DNA of 64,000 bases from Paramagnetospirillum magneticum AMB-1 (GTDB lineage Bacteria; Pseudomonadota; Alphaproteobacteria; Rhodospirillales; Magnetospirillaceae). Position numbers and translations under genes: made by a program. Below the pieces are notes generated by a model, which worked only from the letters and a program-made list of their open reading frames with translations, did not search any database and was not told the DNA's origin. Each line of letters opens with the position of its first letter. Position 1 is the stretch's first letter. The stretch is taken from NCBI RefSeq assembly GCF_000009985.1, contig NC_007626.1:4631789-4695788 (forward strand), given 5' to 3'. Shown in pieces: positions 1 to 8,295 of this stretch.

Positions 1-968
1 CCGCCCCGCGCCTCGACGCCACCTTCGCCCTGCATCCGGCCCTGGCGCCGCTGCAGCCCCTTTGGCAGGCCCGCGAGTTGGCGGTGGTGCATGCGGTGGC
101 CTCGCCCTATCGCGAGCGTTCCCATTTCGATGGTCAGGATGTGCTGGAATCCGGTGGCGCACGGCCCCACGCCCTTCATGACGGCTGGCTGAACCGGGCG
201 GCGGCGGCCCTGGGCAATCCGCCCGCCCTGGCGGTGAGCCAAGCCTTGCCGCTGCTGTTGCGCGGTCCGGCCAAGGCCTCGTCCTGGGCGCCGTCTCCGC
301 TGCCCGGCCTGCCGCCGACCCGGCTGGCCGCCCTGCGGGCGCTTTACGCCGATGATCCGCTGCTGTCCATGGCCTTCGAGGAGGGCGTCCAGATGGACTC
401 CCTGGCCACCGAGGCCCTGGCCGCCGAGCCGGGCATGGCGGGAGGAGCCCGCAAGGTCGCCAACGCCTTTCCCGCCCTGGCCGGCGCCGCCGGCAGCCTG
501 ATGGCCGCCCCCGCCGGCCCCCGGCTGGCGGTGATGGAACTGGGCGGCTGGGATACCCATACCGGCCAGTTCGGCCGCATGGCCCAGCCCCTGGGCCAGT
601 TGGCCGAGGGCATCAATGCCCTGGCGCGCGCCCTTGGCCCCGCCTGGAAGACCACCATGGTGGTGGCGGCCTCGGAATTCGGCCGCACCGTCGCCGAGAA
701 CGGCACCGGCGGCAGCGACCACGGCACCGGCGGCGCCATGATCCTGGCGGGCGGCCCCTTGGCGGGCGGACGGGTGATCGCCGACTGGCCGGGCCTGGAC
801 AAGGCACAGCTGCACCAGGGCCGCGACCTGCGGCCGACCCTGGACGGGCGTTCGGTGTTCAAGGCCATCCTGCGCGACCATCTGGGCCTGTCGCCCAAGG
901 TCCTGGACGGCGCCGTCTTTCCCGACAGCGCCGCCGCCACGCCCTTGAATGGACTGATCAGGGCCTGA
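1..968 (+). CDS. DUF1501 family protein, C-terminal part (5' end outside window)
   Basis: The reading frame is open from the first bases of the window, and residues before the first ATG (ALHPALAPL, then VVHAVASPYRERSHFDGQD) match the conserved core of DUF1501 proteins. The start therefore lies upstream and only the C-terminal ~320 residues are present. Family motifs visible are SHFDGQD, GGWDTHTGQ and SEFGRTVAENGTGGSDHGTG, the last resembling the alkaline-phosphatase-like metal site of this family. DUF1501 proteins usually carry a Tat signal and are exported; that part is not visible here. They often sit beside a DUF1800 gene, which would be off the left edge. Substrate unknown. Confidence 0.85.
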   Translation, partial: APRLDATFALHPALAPLQPLWQARELAVVHAVASPYRERSHFDGQDVLESGGARPHALHDGWLNRAAAALGNPPALAVSQALPLLLRGPAKASSWAPSPLPGLPPTRLAALRALYADDPLLSMAFEEGVQMDSLATEALAAEPGMAGGARKVANAFPALAGAAGSLMAAPAGPRLAVMELGGWDTHTGQFGRMAQPLGQLAEGINALARALGPAWKTTMVVAASEFGRTVAENGTGGSDHGTGGAMILAGGPLAGGRVIADWPGLDKAQLHQGRDLRPTLDGRSVFKAILRDHLGLSPKVLDGAVFPDSAAATPLNGLIRA

Positions 969-977
969 AGGCTCCGA

Positions 978-1841
978 TCAGGCGGTCCCCAGCCGGTCGA
1001 GAAAGGATTGCAGCAGATCGATCTGCCTGGTGCGGGTTTCATGCTGCCAGGACTGGTCATACTTGGACGACAGCTTGGCGCCGTCGATGGTGCGCTGGAC
1101 GAGACCGGCGTAATCGGCGTCGGGGCCAAGATAGGCGTTGCCGCCACCCGCCTCCGGCAGGCTGCCCACCAGGAAGCTGCCGCTCAGCAGCATCAGGTCG
1201 CCGTCGCTCAGATTCGCCGTGGCCTCCTTCCAGGCCTGCTTGACGCTGGCCGGGGCATCGGGTGGCGGGAAGTGGGAGGTCTTCGCCGCGCCAACCTCCT
1301 CGAACCCGTCGTGATCGAGGTCCTGGGCCTGATCCGGCGCCCGCAGCAGGTTCGACGCCCCCTCCTGGCTGAGGCTGCCGACCTGGATGGGATTGGCCAG
1401 GCACTGGATGGTCTGGACCGCCTTCAACTCCGACGGCGACAGCGATTGCAGGAAGGCCTTGGGGTCCTCTAAGCCACCACAGGACGCCGCCTTGGTCAGC
1501 ACCGCCTCGAAGGCGGCCGAGCTGTCTTCCACCTGCTGGCGCCGGTCGTCGCCGATGCCGTGCTTGAAGTAGTCGGTCTTCCAGGCGCGAAAATCGGCGA
1601 TGCGGCTGTCGGCTGCCGTGGGCTCCGATTGCAGCAGGTCAATGGGCAGCGAGGCCGCCGGGCTGGTGGTGCCGCCCGCCCCTTGGACAGCCGTGCCGCT
1701 CGCGGCAGATTTTGCCGCCCCGCCGCCCGTCGCGGCAAGGAGTGCCGCCCGGAACGCCGCCGTCGCGTCACCGGAGGAACCGTCGCCAACGCGCTGATTT
1801 TCCGTCCGGATCTCTGAACGGCCCTGGATATTCGTGAGCAT
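978..1841 (-). CDS. Hypothetical protein with one DxDxDG calcium-loop-like motif
   Basis: A 287-residue protein that I do not recognise. The ATG at 1841 is preceded by a GGGGG stretch and is preferred over an ATG 39 bases upstream. The N-terminal ~75 residues are Ala/Gly/Ser-rich and look disordered. The rest is probably helical. Around residue 177 there is DLDHDGFEE, a possible EF-hand-type loop. There is no signal peptide or membrane segment. It ends 9 bases from the DUF1501 stop on the opposite strand (tail to tail). Codon use resembles the neighbours, so it is probably a real gene; the function is unknown. Confidence 0.6.
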   Translation of the reverse strand: MLTNIQGRSEIRTENQRVGDGSSGDATAAFRAALLAATGGGAAKSAASGTAVQGAGGTTSPAASLPIDLLQSEPTAADSRIADFRAWKTDYFKHGIGDDRRQQVEDSSAAFEAVLTKAASCGGLEDPKAFLQSLSPSELKAVQTIQCLANPIQVGSLSQEGASNLLRAPDQAQDLDHDGFEEVGAAKTSHFPPPDAPASVKQAWKEATANLSDGDLMLLSGSFLVGSLPEAGGGNAYLGPDADYAGLVQRTIDGAKLSSKYDQSWQHETRTRQIDLLQSFLDRLGTA

Positions 1842-1943
1842 GATGACGCCCCCGGTTGCAGTCATGTCGGGGGGTATCAATGCACGCGGCGCGCCAACCC
1901 TGGGGGGCGCGAAGGACCGGGGCGGCCGCCCTGCCTAACCCGG

Positions 1944-2603
1944 CTACACGTTCGACAGCCCGCCCGAGTGCTGGTTGTGAATTAGCGCCATGAATTCCCG
2001 GCGGGTAGCGGGGTCCTCGCGGAAGGCGCCGAGCATGCGGCTGGTGACCATGGTGACGCCGGGCTTGTGGATGCCGCGGGTGGTCATGCACTGGTGGGCG
2101 GCTTCGATGACCACGGCCACGCCCTTGGGCTGGAGCACGTCGTTGATGGTATTGGCGATCTGGGCCGTCAGCTTTTCCTGGATCTGCAGGCGGCGCGAAT
2201 AGATCTCCACCACGCGGGCCAGCTTGGAGATGCCCACCACCCGGCGGTTGGGCAGATAGGCCACATGGGCCTTGCCGATGATCGGCACCACGTGATGCTC
2301 GCAATGGGATTCCAGGCGGATATCGCGCAGCAGCACCATCTCGTCGTAGCCGTCGGTTTCCTCGAAGGTGCGGTGCAGAATCTCGGTGGGGTCCTGGTCG
2401 TAGCCCGAGAAAAACTCCTCGTAGGCGCGCACCACCCGGTCGGGAGTGCCCACCAGCCCCTCGCGGTCGGGATCGTCGCCGGCCCAGCGCAGCAGGGTGC
2501 GCACCGCCTCCTCGGCCTCTTCCCGCGAGGGCTTGTCCAGGCGGGAGCCGGTAGCGGGGAGAAGCTCCCTGGGCAGGGTGAGAGAGGTGGCGTCCTTGCT
2601 CAT
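1944..2603 (-). CDS. folE: GTP cyclohydrolase I
   Basis: Converts GTP to 7,8-dihydroneopterin triphosphate, the first step of folate/pterin and (via QueD) queuosine synthesis. The 219-residue length fits the family. Zinc-site and catalytic motifs are present: ESHCEHHVVPIIGKAHVAY (Cys and His ligands) and AAHQCMTTRGI (second Cys). The C-terminus has the usual FREDPATRREFMALI. The ATG at 2603 follows an AAAGGAAAG ribosome site; an upstream in-frame ATG lacks one. The gene is followed on the same strand by the unknown protein at 978-1841 and preceded by apaG. Housekeeping enzyme, high confidence. Confidence 0.97.
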   Translation of the reverse strand: MSKDATSLTLPRELLPATGSRLDKPSREEAEEAVRTLLRWAGDDPDREGLVGTPDRVVRAYEEFFSGYDQDPTEILHRTFEETDGYDEMVLLRDIRLESHCEHHVVPIIGKAHVAYLPNRRVVGISKLARVVEIYSRRLQIQEKLTAQIANTINDVLQPKGVAVVIEAAHQCMTTRGIHKPGVTMVTSRMLGAFREDPATRREFMALIHNQHSGGLSNV

Positions 2604-2671
2604 GGCGGCTTTCCTTTCGCGGTGGTCACGATCGGGCATGTGGCTGCGCCTTTCGGATTTTACAAGCCCGG

Positions 2672-3064
2672 CTAGTTCAGCCGGGGCTTCTCGTGCGGGC
2701 TGTCCAGGGAGAAAGCGGGAATGGCGATGTCGAAGGCCGAGCCGTCCTCGTCCTCCATCTCGTAGGTGCCGACCATGATGCCCGACGGCGTCGGCAGCGG
2801 GGTCCCCGAAGTATATTCATAGGCGTCGCCGGGGCGCAGAACGGGCTGTTCGCCCACCACGCCGGGGCCCTTGACCTCCTGCACCCGGCCGATGGCATCG
2901 GTGATGACCCAGTGGCGACGCAGGAGCTGGACGGTGCGGCTGCCCTTGTTGACGATCCGCACGCGATAAGCCCAGACGAAGTGGTTGTCGCCGGGCGAGG
3001 ACTGGTCGTCCAGGTAGAAAGGCTTGACGGTCACCTCGATGTCTCGGGTGGTCTGGCTGTACAT
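2672..3064 (-). CDS. apaG: ApaG-family protein (Co2+/Mg2+ efflux-associated)
   Basis: A 130-residue ApaG (DUF525) protein with a fibronectin-type-III-like fold. It has the family pattern TVKPFYLDDQSSP near the N-terminus, then VWAYRVRIVNKGS, LLRRHWVITDAIGRVQEVKGPGVVGEQP and GTYEMEDEDG. The exact biochemical role is unsettled; the name comes from Salmonella corA-related phenotypes. The ATG at 3064 has GGGGA upstream and gives the usual family length; an ATG 21 bases further upstream would add residues not typical of the family. It lies upstream of folE on the same strand with a ~70-base gap. Confidence 0.95.
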   Translation of the reverse strand: MYSQTTRDIEVTVKPFYLDDQSSPGDNHFVWAYRVRIVNKGSRTVQLLRRHWVITDAIGRVQEVKGPGVVGEQPVLRPGDAYEYTSGTPLPTPSGIMVGTYEMEDEDGSAFDIAIPAFSLDSPHEKPRLN

Positions 3065-3146
3065 GAAGATCCCCATGCGGAACAATGCCGATACCCATCA
3101 TATCAGGTGGGTATCGGCCTTTGTCCATGGACAGAATCGATCGGTT

Positions 3147-4358
3147 CTAGCCTTCCAGCGCCCGGCCCAGGTCCTCGACCAGGTCGTCGCCGTCCTCGAG
3201 GCCCACCGACAGACGCAGCAATCCTTCGGTAATGCCCATGGAAAGCTTGTCCTCGGGCGACAGGCGCTGGTGGGTGGTGGTCCAGGGATGGGTGATCAGG
3301 CTCTTGGCGTCGCCGAGATTGTTGGAGATGTCGATCAACTCGACACCGTTCAGCAGCTTGTAGGCCGCCGGCTTGCCGCCCTTGAGCTCCAGCGCGACGA
3401 TGCTGCCCCAGCCGCGCATCTGGCGCTTGGCCAGATCGTGCTGGGGATGGCTTTCCAGGCCGGGGTAGAGCACGCGGGCCACCTCGGGACGGGCTTCCAG
3501 GAAGCGGGCCACCTTCAGGGCGTTGGCGCAATGACGCTCCATGCGCAGGTCCAGGGTCTCGAGCCCCTTGAGCAGCACCCAGGCGTTGAACGGCGAGAGG
3601 GCCGGGCCGGTGTTGCGCAGGAACGGCCCCAGGATGTCGGCACAGAATTCCGGCGAGCCCAGCACCGCTCCCCCTAAGCACCGGCCCTGGCCGTCCATGT
3701 GCTTGGTGGCGGAATAGACGACGATGTCGGCCCCCAGTTCCAGCGGGCTTTGCAGGATGGGCGTGGCGAAGACGTTGTCCACCACCACCTTGGCGCCGGC
3801 CTTGTGGGCAAGCTCGCACACGGCGGCGAGGTCGATGATCTCCAGGGTCGGGTTGGAGGGAGTCTCCAGGAAGACACAGGCGGTGGGCCGGGACAGCGCC
3901 GCTTCCCAGGATTTGAGGTCGGTGCCGTCCACGAACACCCGCTCGACGCCATAGCGCGGCAGCAACTCGTTGATGATCCAGTGACACGAGCCGAACAGCG
4001 CCGTGGAGGCCACCACCCGGTCGCCAGCTCTAAGCTGACACAGCAGGGCGGCGTGAACGGCGGCCATCCCCGAGGCGGTGGCCCGGGCCGCCACGGCCAT
4101 GCCGGGCGGCGCGCCTTCCATCTCGGCCAGACGCTGCTCGAACACGGCGACGGTCGGGTTCTTGAAGCGGGAATAGACCATACGGTCCAAGGTGCCGTCG
4201 AAGCTGGCCTCGGCCTCCTCGGCGCTGTCGTAGACATAGCCGGAATTCATGAACACGGCTTCCGAGGTCTCGCAGAAATTGGTGCGGGACAATCCACCGC
4301 GCACGGCCCTGGTGCGGGGGCGCCAAGTGCGGGACGGCTTGGAATCGTTGCTGTTCAT
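3147..4358 (-). CDS. metZ: O-succinylhomoserine sulfhydrylase
   Basis: A PLP-dependent Cys/Met-metabolism enzyme of 403 residues that makes homocysteine from O-succinylhomoserine and sulfide. The N-terminal WRPRTRAVRGG is typical of MetZ. The PLP lysine lies in YSATKHMDGQGR, and ETPSNPTLEI and SQEF-like phosphate-binding segments are present. The ATG at 4358 sits 4 bases after GGAGG. The leader (4374-4478) carries a SAM-II riboswitch and an intrinsic terminator, so expression should fall when SAM is abundant. The regulation agrees with the assignment to methionine synthesis. MetB/MetC are alternatives within the same fold, but the riboswitch and motifs favour MetZ. Confidence 0.93.
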   Translation of the reverse strand: MNSNDSKPSRTWRPRTRAVRGGLSRTNFCETSEAVFMNSGYVYDSAEEAEASFDGTLDRMVYSRFKNPTVAVFEQRLAEMEGAPPGMAVAARATASGMAAVHAALLCQLRAGDRVVASTALFGSCHWIINELLPRYGVERVFVDGTDLKSWEAALSRPTACVFLETPSNPTLEIIDLAAVCELAHKAGAKVVVDNVFATPILQSPLELGADIVVYSATKHMDGQGRCLGGAVLGSPEFCADILGPFLRNTGPALSPFNAWVLLKGLETLDLRMERHCANALKVARFLEARPEVARVLYPGLESHPQHDLAKRQMRGWGSIVALELKGGKPAAYKLLNGVELIDISNNLGDAKSLITHPWTTTHQRLSPEDKLSMGITEGLLRLSVGLEDGDDLVEDLGRALEG

Positions 4359-4373
4359 AGGACCTCCGAAGAC

Positions 4374-4403
4374 AAAAACCCCGACCATGGAGTGGGCCGG
4401 GGC
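4374..4403 (-). terminator. Intrinsic terminator in the metZ leader
   Basis: Read on the minus strand, CCCCGGCC pairs with GGTCGGGG (8 bp, one G-T) and is followed by TTTTTG. It lies between the SAM-II riboswitch and the metZ ribosome site, so it looks like the expression platform: SAM binding would favour termination. Confidence 0.75.
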
Positions 4404-4424
4404 TCGACTGGCGGAGCGCTCGGA

Positions 4425-4478
4425 CCTCTTTAGCGGGATGTTTTACGTGGCCGCAATCCGGTCGGACAAATCACCACG
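4425..4478 (-). ncRNA. SAM-II riboswitch
   Basis: The minus-strand leader of metZ reads CGTGGTGATTTG, CCGGATTGC, GCCACGT, AAACA and CGCTAAAGAGG in order. These match the conserved SAM-II (metA-type) blocks: P1 strands CGTGG/CCACG, the U-rich/AUUGC loop and the 3' pseudoknot strand ending in GCUAAAG. SAM-II is known upstream of metA/metZ in alphaproteobacteria. It is followed by a terminator before the start codon. Confidence 0.9.
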
Positions 4479-4661
4479 CTTCGAGTCATAGCGCCGGGCG
4501 TGGCCGAGCGTCAAGTCCATTGGCGAACCGGCGAACACTCAATGTTTTCCGAATATTACGGTTGTGCGAAATGCAGGGCGCGGCTGGTCATACCGCTTGA
4601 AGATATGCAAACGGCAGGTCTATGCTGCGATGCAGCAAAGCATATTGGAGAGTCAGTCATC

Positions 4662-5465
4662 ATGAACATCGACGCGAATGCCGCCCCGGCCCCGCTGAGG
4701 CTTCTCGATCTTCGCGGCAAGAAAGGATTGATCATCGGCATCGCCAACGATCAGTCCATCGCTTACGGCATCGCCAAGCATTGCCACGCCTATGGCGCCG
4801 AACTGGCCATCACCTATCTCAACGAGAAGGGCGACAAATACGTCCGCCCCCTGGCCGAGGGTCTGTTCGCCCCCATCTACCTGCCCTGCGACGTGCGCGA
4901 GGACGGCCAGCTGGAAGCGGTGTTCAAGGCCATCGAGGAGAAGTGGGGCCGTCTGGACTTCGTCATCCATTCCATCGCCTACGCCAATCGCGATGACCTG
5001 CACGGCCGGGTCACCGACTGCTCGCGCGAGGGCTTCGCCCTGGCCATGGACGTGTCGTGCTTCTCCTTCGTGCGCTGCGCCAAGCTGGCCGAGCCGCTGA
5101 TGAAGAATGGCGGCGCCCTGATCACCGTGTCGTTCTACGGCGGCCGCAAGGTGGTCGAGCACTACAACGTCATGGGCCCGGTCAAGGCCGCGCTGGAAAG
5201 CACCACCAAGTACCTGGCGCACGAGCTTGGCCCCAAGGGCATCCGCGTCCTGGCCCTGTCGCCCGGCCCGCTGAAGACCCGCGCCGCCTCGGGCATCGAC
5301 CGCTTCGACGAGCTGATGGACGCCGCCGCCGAGAAGGCGCCGACCCATCAGCTGGCCGATATCAACGATTGCGGCTCGTTCGCCGCCTATCTGGTCAGCG
5401 ATCTGGCCAAGTCGGTAACCGGCACCACCCTGTTCATCGACGGCGGCGCCCATATCGTCGGGTAA
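4662..5465 (+). CDS. fabI: Enoyl-ACP reductase (NADH), FabI type
   Basis: A 267-residue short-chain dehydrogenase that carries out the last reductive step of the fatty acid elongation cycle. The FabI signature set is seen: LIIGIANDQSIAYGIAK (cofactor-binding loop), HSIAYANRDDL, and the catalytic Tyr-x6-Lys in HYNVMGPVKAALES. ALSPGPLKTRAASGI and TGTTLFIDGGAHI close the fold. The ATG at 4662 follows TTGGAG and gives family length; the open frame upstream is not FabI-like. An imperfect dyad ATGCTGC-GAT-GCAGCA at 4622-4637 in the leader may be an operator. The stop codon abuts that of the convergent HD-GYP gene (5465/5466). Alphaproteobacteria often have two FabI copies; which one this is cannot be told here. 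Confidence 0.93.
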   Translation: MNIDANAAPAPLRLLDLRGKKGLIIGIANDQSIAYGIAKHCHAYGAELAITYLNEKGDKYVRPLAEGLFAPIYLPCDVREDGQLEAVFKAIEEKWGRLDFVIHSIAYANRDDLHGRVTDCSREGFALAMDVSCFSFVRCAKLAEPLMKNGGALITVSFYGGRKVVEHYNVMGPVKAALESTTKYLAHELGPKGIRVLALSPGPLKTRAASGIDRFDELMDAAAEKAPTHQLADINDCGSFAAYLVSDLAKSVTGTTLFIDGGAHIVG

Positions 5466-6749
5466 TTAAGTTCGGACGGTCCGGCCCGGCCTCATCTCCG
5501 CTCCGGCCCGGCCGGAACCAAGCCTGGAGGCGTCGCCTCCCGCCAGCAGCCAGTACCGTTCCAGGGACTGGTCCACATGGCCGAGAATCGCCCCGTCGAT
5601 CCGCCCCTCCGAAACCATGCCCTCCATGATGGGCATCAGCTCGGCGGGCAGCAGGGAGGCGCGGTAGGGCCGCTCCTGCACCAGCGCCTGAAAGATGTCC
5701 GACACGGCGATGATGCGCGCCGGCAGTGGCAGAGCCTGGGCCGAAAGCTGGAATGGATAGCCCTCTCCGTTCAGGGTTTCGTGGTGAAACGCCGCCCATT
5801 GCGCGATGGGGTTGTCTCCGAACAGGCGGAACAGCACGTCGTATGTGTCGAAGGCATGCCGCTTCATCAGCACCCGCTCGTGCGGGTCGAGGGGCGTCGC
5901 CTTTTCCAGCACCATATCCGGCACCCGGAGCTTGCCGAGGTCATGGAGATAGCCGGCGATCTCCACCAAACGCACGGTCTCGGCATCGAGCCCCATGTCA
6001 CCGGCGATCTGCGCGGCCAGCGCCGCCACCTTTTCCGAATGCCGGGCGGTGAAGGGGCTCTTGGCATCGATGATCCGGGCAAACATCACGGCCAGCGACC
6101 GGAGTTCACGGTGACTGATGGGCCGGGTCAGGTGATGGACGCCCATGTCGTGCAGATGGGTGTCCAGAAGTTCGGGCGACTGGGTGAACCAGAAGGCCTC
6201 CGACTGGGCGCATCTCTCCAGAGCGGCTACCAGTTCCGGCTTGAACAGGCTTCCCGAGTGCCGCCGGAGAACGCCGAGGAAGCCGCCCTTCTCCTCGAAC
6301 GCCGCCGGGGAATCCATGCCGGCGCGCAGCATGTCCAGGCGGTCGGCCAGAAAGATCAGGTTGGTGTCTTCCCTAAGCCTGGGCTCCAGCCCCATTTCGC
6401 CCAGCCGGCTCCAGCGCGTGTGGTGGAAGCGCACCATGGGCGCCAGATGGGCCAGCGGCGGCACGTCGCGCAGCAGCCCCTCGCCCCTCAGGCAATGGGC
6501 TTCGGCATTGCTCCATTCCAGCTCGGTGACCAGATGGCCGTGCTCGTCGGTGGTCGACACGCCGCAATCGTGCAGAAACGAGGCGAACAGGATGTCGCGC
6601 CGCCGCTCCTCGTCCCAGCCCAAGTCCCTGGCGACCTGCGAGGCGATGAAACCGACGCGCTTGCCGTGCTGCAGGTCATCGATCCCGACCAGATCCACCG
6701 CCCGGGACAGGGCGTCGACGGCGCGAAAGAGATTGATGGACTGGACCAT
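5466..6749 (-). CDS. HD-GYP domain protein with tandem HD domains
   Basis: A ~427-residue cytoplasmic protein with two HD modules. The first (about residues 30-150) has SFLHDCGVS and RFHHTRWS. The second (about 220-400) has a canonical HD-GYP core: GYLHDLGKL then HHETLNGEGYPF, with ARIIAVSDIFQAL. HD-GYP domains hydrolyse cyclic di-GMP to GMP, so a c-di-GMP phosphodiesterase is expected. No receiver or membrane segment is seen, so the input signal is unknown. The ATG at 6749 has GGTGGAG six bases upstream; in-frame ATGs at 6755 and 6782 are alternatives. It converges directly on fabI. Confidence 0.88.
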   Translation of the reverse strand: MVQSINLFRAVDALSRAVDLVGIDDLQHGKRVGFIASQVARDLGWDEERRRDILFASFLHDCGVSTTDEHGHLVTELEWSNAEAHCLRGEGLLRDVPPLAHLAPMVRFHHTRWSRLGEMGLEPRLREDTNLIFLADRLDMLRAGMDSPAAFEEKGGFLGVLRRHSGSLFKPELVAALERCAQSEAFWFTQSPELLDTHLHDMGVHHLTRPISHRELRSLAVMFARIIDAKSPFTARHSEKVAALAAQIAGDMGLDAETVRLVEIAGYLHDLGKLRVPDMVLEKATPLDPHERVLMKRHAFDTYDVLFRLFGDNPIAQWAAFHHETLNGEGYPFQLSAQALPLPARIIAVSDIFQALVQERPYRASLLPAELMPIMEGMVSEGRIDGAILGHVDQSLERYWLLAGGDASRLGSGRAGAEMRPGRTVRT

Positions 6750-6859
6750 GGCCATCTCCACCGGAAAATCCCCACCGGCCATTGTCCCGTGTCGCGGGAT
6801 CGCGGTCCATCCACATAAGGCGCCATGCTCATATGGCGAGTTTGGGGTTGCTTTTGCCG

Positions 6860-7123
6860 TCAGCCCGTCCAGGCGACGCCCTGATCGCGGTAAAAGCGCA
6901 GCCGCGCCTGATCGCGGATCAGGAACCGGTCCCCCGCCACCCCCTCGGCCGGCAGGGACCGGCGGCGGCGGGACAGATCGTCCCGCTGATCGGCGGCCAG
7001 GGTCTGAAAGAACAGCGCCCTCGCCGCACCCGATGGGCGCGAAGCGGGGTCAAAGGGCGGAATGGGACCATCGTGGCGGCGCTCGGCCGCGTCCATCCGC
7101 CGAAAGGCAAAGCGGACAGGCAT
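6860..7123 (-). CDS. Small hypothetical protein, Arg-rich
   Basis: An 87-residue protein with a strong ribosome site (GAGGAGA, 7 bases before the ATG at 7123). It contains several Arg/Asp-rich stretches and the segment ARALFFQTLAADQRDDLSRRRR. No domain is recognised. It lies just downstream of the S24 repressor on the same strand and may be cotranscribed with it. It is also the gene between the HD-GYP gene and phage island I, so it could mark the island edge. Real-gene status is inferred mainly from the ribosome site. Confidence 0.5.
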   Translation of the reverse strand: MPVRFAFRRMDAAERRHDGPIPPFDPASRPSGAARALFFQTLAADQRDDLSRRRRSLPAEGVAGDRFLIRDQARLRFYRDQGVAWTG

Positions 7124-7183
7124 TCCGTTCTCCTCGGCACGATGGAGAACGAAGAGAACACAACGGGAACTGATTTGCAAGCG

Positions 7184-7819
7184 CTACTGGCTTGACCACA
7201 GGATGCGGGCCATCCAGGCCACCTCCTCGGTGGCGAGGGAGCGCCCGGGATGGGCGGGATTGATGGAGCCCAACTCGATGCGCCTGGCGGTCTGGCGCAG
7301 CAACTGCTTGACCATGACCTCGCCCTCGGTGGTGCGGACCACCACTCGGTCGCCACGCCGCACCCCGGCGGCCGGCGAGACGATGACCACATCGCCATCG
7401 CGGTAAAGGGGTTCCATGGAATCGCCGCTGACCTCCAGCGCATAGGCATGGGGGTCGCCGATTTCGGGGAAGGGGATTTCATCCCAACTGCCGCCCACGG
7501 GATAGCCGGCATCGTCGAAATAGCCGCGGTCGCCCGCCTGGGCAAAGCCGACCAGCGGAATGGTGCTGGCCTGATTGTGGGGCTGGGCCAGGTCCTCGAT
7601 ATAGGCGACGAAGGCGGTCATGCTGGCGCCTGTCGCCTCCAGGACCTTGGCGACGCTTTCCGTCGACGGCCAGCGGGGCTTGCCTTCGCGGGTGATGCGC
7701 TTGCTCTTGTTGAAGGTGGTGGGATCGAGCCCCGCCTTCCGCGCAAGGGCAGACGCCGTCAGCCCGTGGTCACGGGCAAGCGCATCAATGGCGGCCCAAA
7801 TGTCGGCGTGCTTCAGCAT
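7184..7819 (-). CDS. HTH / peptidase S24 (LexA- and CI-like) transcriptional repressor
   Basis: A 211-residue regulator. The N-terminal ~75 residues form an XRE-type helix-turn-helix (IWAAIDALARDHGLTASALARKAG, then FNKS). The C-terminal half is an S24 domain: ALEVSGDSMEPLYRDGDVVIVSP holds the catalytic Ser, and VMVKQLLRQ holds the expected Lys. CI/LexA-type proteins dimerise through this domain and may self-cleave during RecA activation. Cleavage cannot be assumed, because no clear Ala-Gly site is seen (FAQAGDRG is a candidate). The frame continues upstream to a TTG at 7903, but ATG 7819 gives normal length. It is divergent from the first genes of island I and is a candidate regulator of the phage islands. 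Confidence 0.85.
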   Translation of the reverse strand: MLKHADIWAAIDALARDHGLTASALARKAGLDPTTFNKSKRITREGKPRWPSTESVAKVLEATGASMTAFVAYIEDLAQPHNQASTIPLVGFAQAGDRGYFDDAGYPVGGSWDEIPFPEIGDPHAYALEVSGDSMEPLYRDGDVVIVSPAAGVRRGDRVVVRTTEGEVMVKQLLRQTARRIELGSINPAHPGRSLATEEVAWMARILWSSQ

Positions 7820-7874
7820 GGGAAGATGGTCCCGCAATTCGGCCCCGGGTTCCACAGGAACATAAACCTTTTTA

Positions 7875-7938
7875 TTGACTCTATTCGGCCATATGCGGGA
7901 CAACTATCGGCATACGATCCTAGCATCGGAGAACTTAA
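7875..7938 (+). promoter_or_regulatory. Intergenic control region between the S24 repressor and island I
   Basis: TTGACT at 7875 on the plus strand is a good -35 hexamer. Candidate -10 hexamers are ACAACT (7900-7905, 19-base spacer) and TACGAT further on. The first downstream gene starts at 7939 with GGAGAAC upstream. The repressor is transcribed the other way from the same region, so operators are expected here, but I cannot point to a clear dyad. Confidence 0.4.
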
Positions 7939-8295
7939 ATGGCTTTAAAACGGAACATAGCGCCAACACTCGACAGCAGGAAGGAGGAGCCCTTCGCAAC
8001 TCCCGAGGATGCCTGGGCGTGGTACTCCCGCTGCCAGTTGGCCCGCGACGAAGGAGCCCGCTTTCAGACGGGATTGGGCGATATCGCCCGCCCCTGCGCC
8101 CCGGACGATATCGCGCGGGAACTTCGGCGCCTTTACCGCAGCCGCGTCCTGCGCGGCGCCCATCTGCGGGTGCTGGCCCGCTTTTCCGGCGAGACCGGCA
8201 CCACTGCCGACGACGACAGCGGCACCGGCCGCCTATGGCGGGAGGCCTTGGACCGGCTGGGCGAGCGCTTGCGCGCCAAGGGAATCGTCGCATGA
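7939..8295 (+). CDS. Small conserved-looking protein of unknown function, first gene of island I
   Basis: A 118-residue basic, helical protein starting at an ATG with GGAGAAC upstream. It has FATPEDAWAWYSRCQLARDEGAR near the N-terminus, ELRRLYRSRVLRGAHLRVLARF in the middle and RLWREALDRLGERLRAKGIV at the end. The middle segment resembles a helix-turn-helix, so a DNA-binding role (regulator or small packaging protein) is possible but not shown. The stop overlaps the start of the next gene (ATGA), so the two are translationally coupled. It is divergent from the S24 repressor. Confidence 0.65.
   Translation: MALKRNIAPTLDSRKEEPFATPEDAWAWYSRCQLARDEGARFQTGLGDIARPCAPDDIARELRRLYRSRVLRGAHLRVLARFSGETGTTADDDSGTGRLWREALDRLGERLRAKGIVA

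Noticed and set aside
7820..7903. 28-residue N-terminal extension of the S24 regulator from a TTG codon
   Set aside because: It runs through the control region, has no helix-turn-helix relevance, and the ATG at 7819 gives the usual family length.
7964..7976. CCAACACTCGACA near the start of the first island I gene as a fifth copy of the CATCAAC box
   Set aside because: It lies inside codons 8-13 of the gene, with no -10 in place, and the match is short. It is kept only as a weak resemblance.
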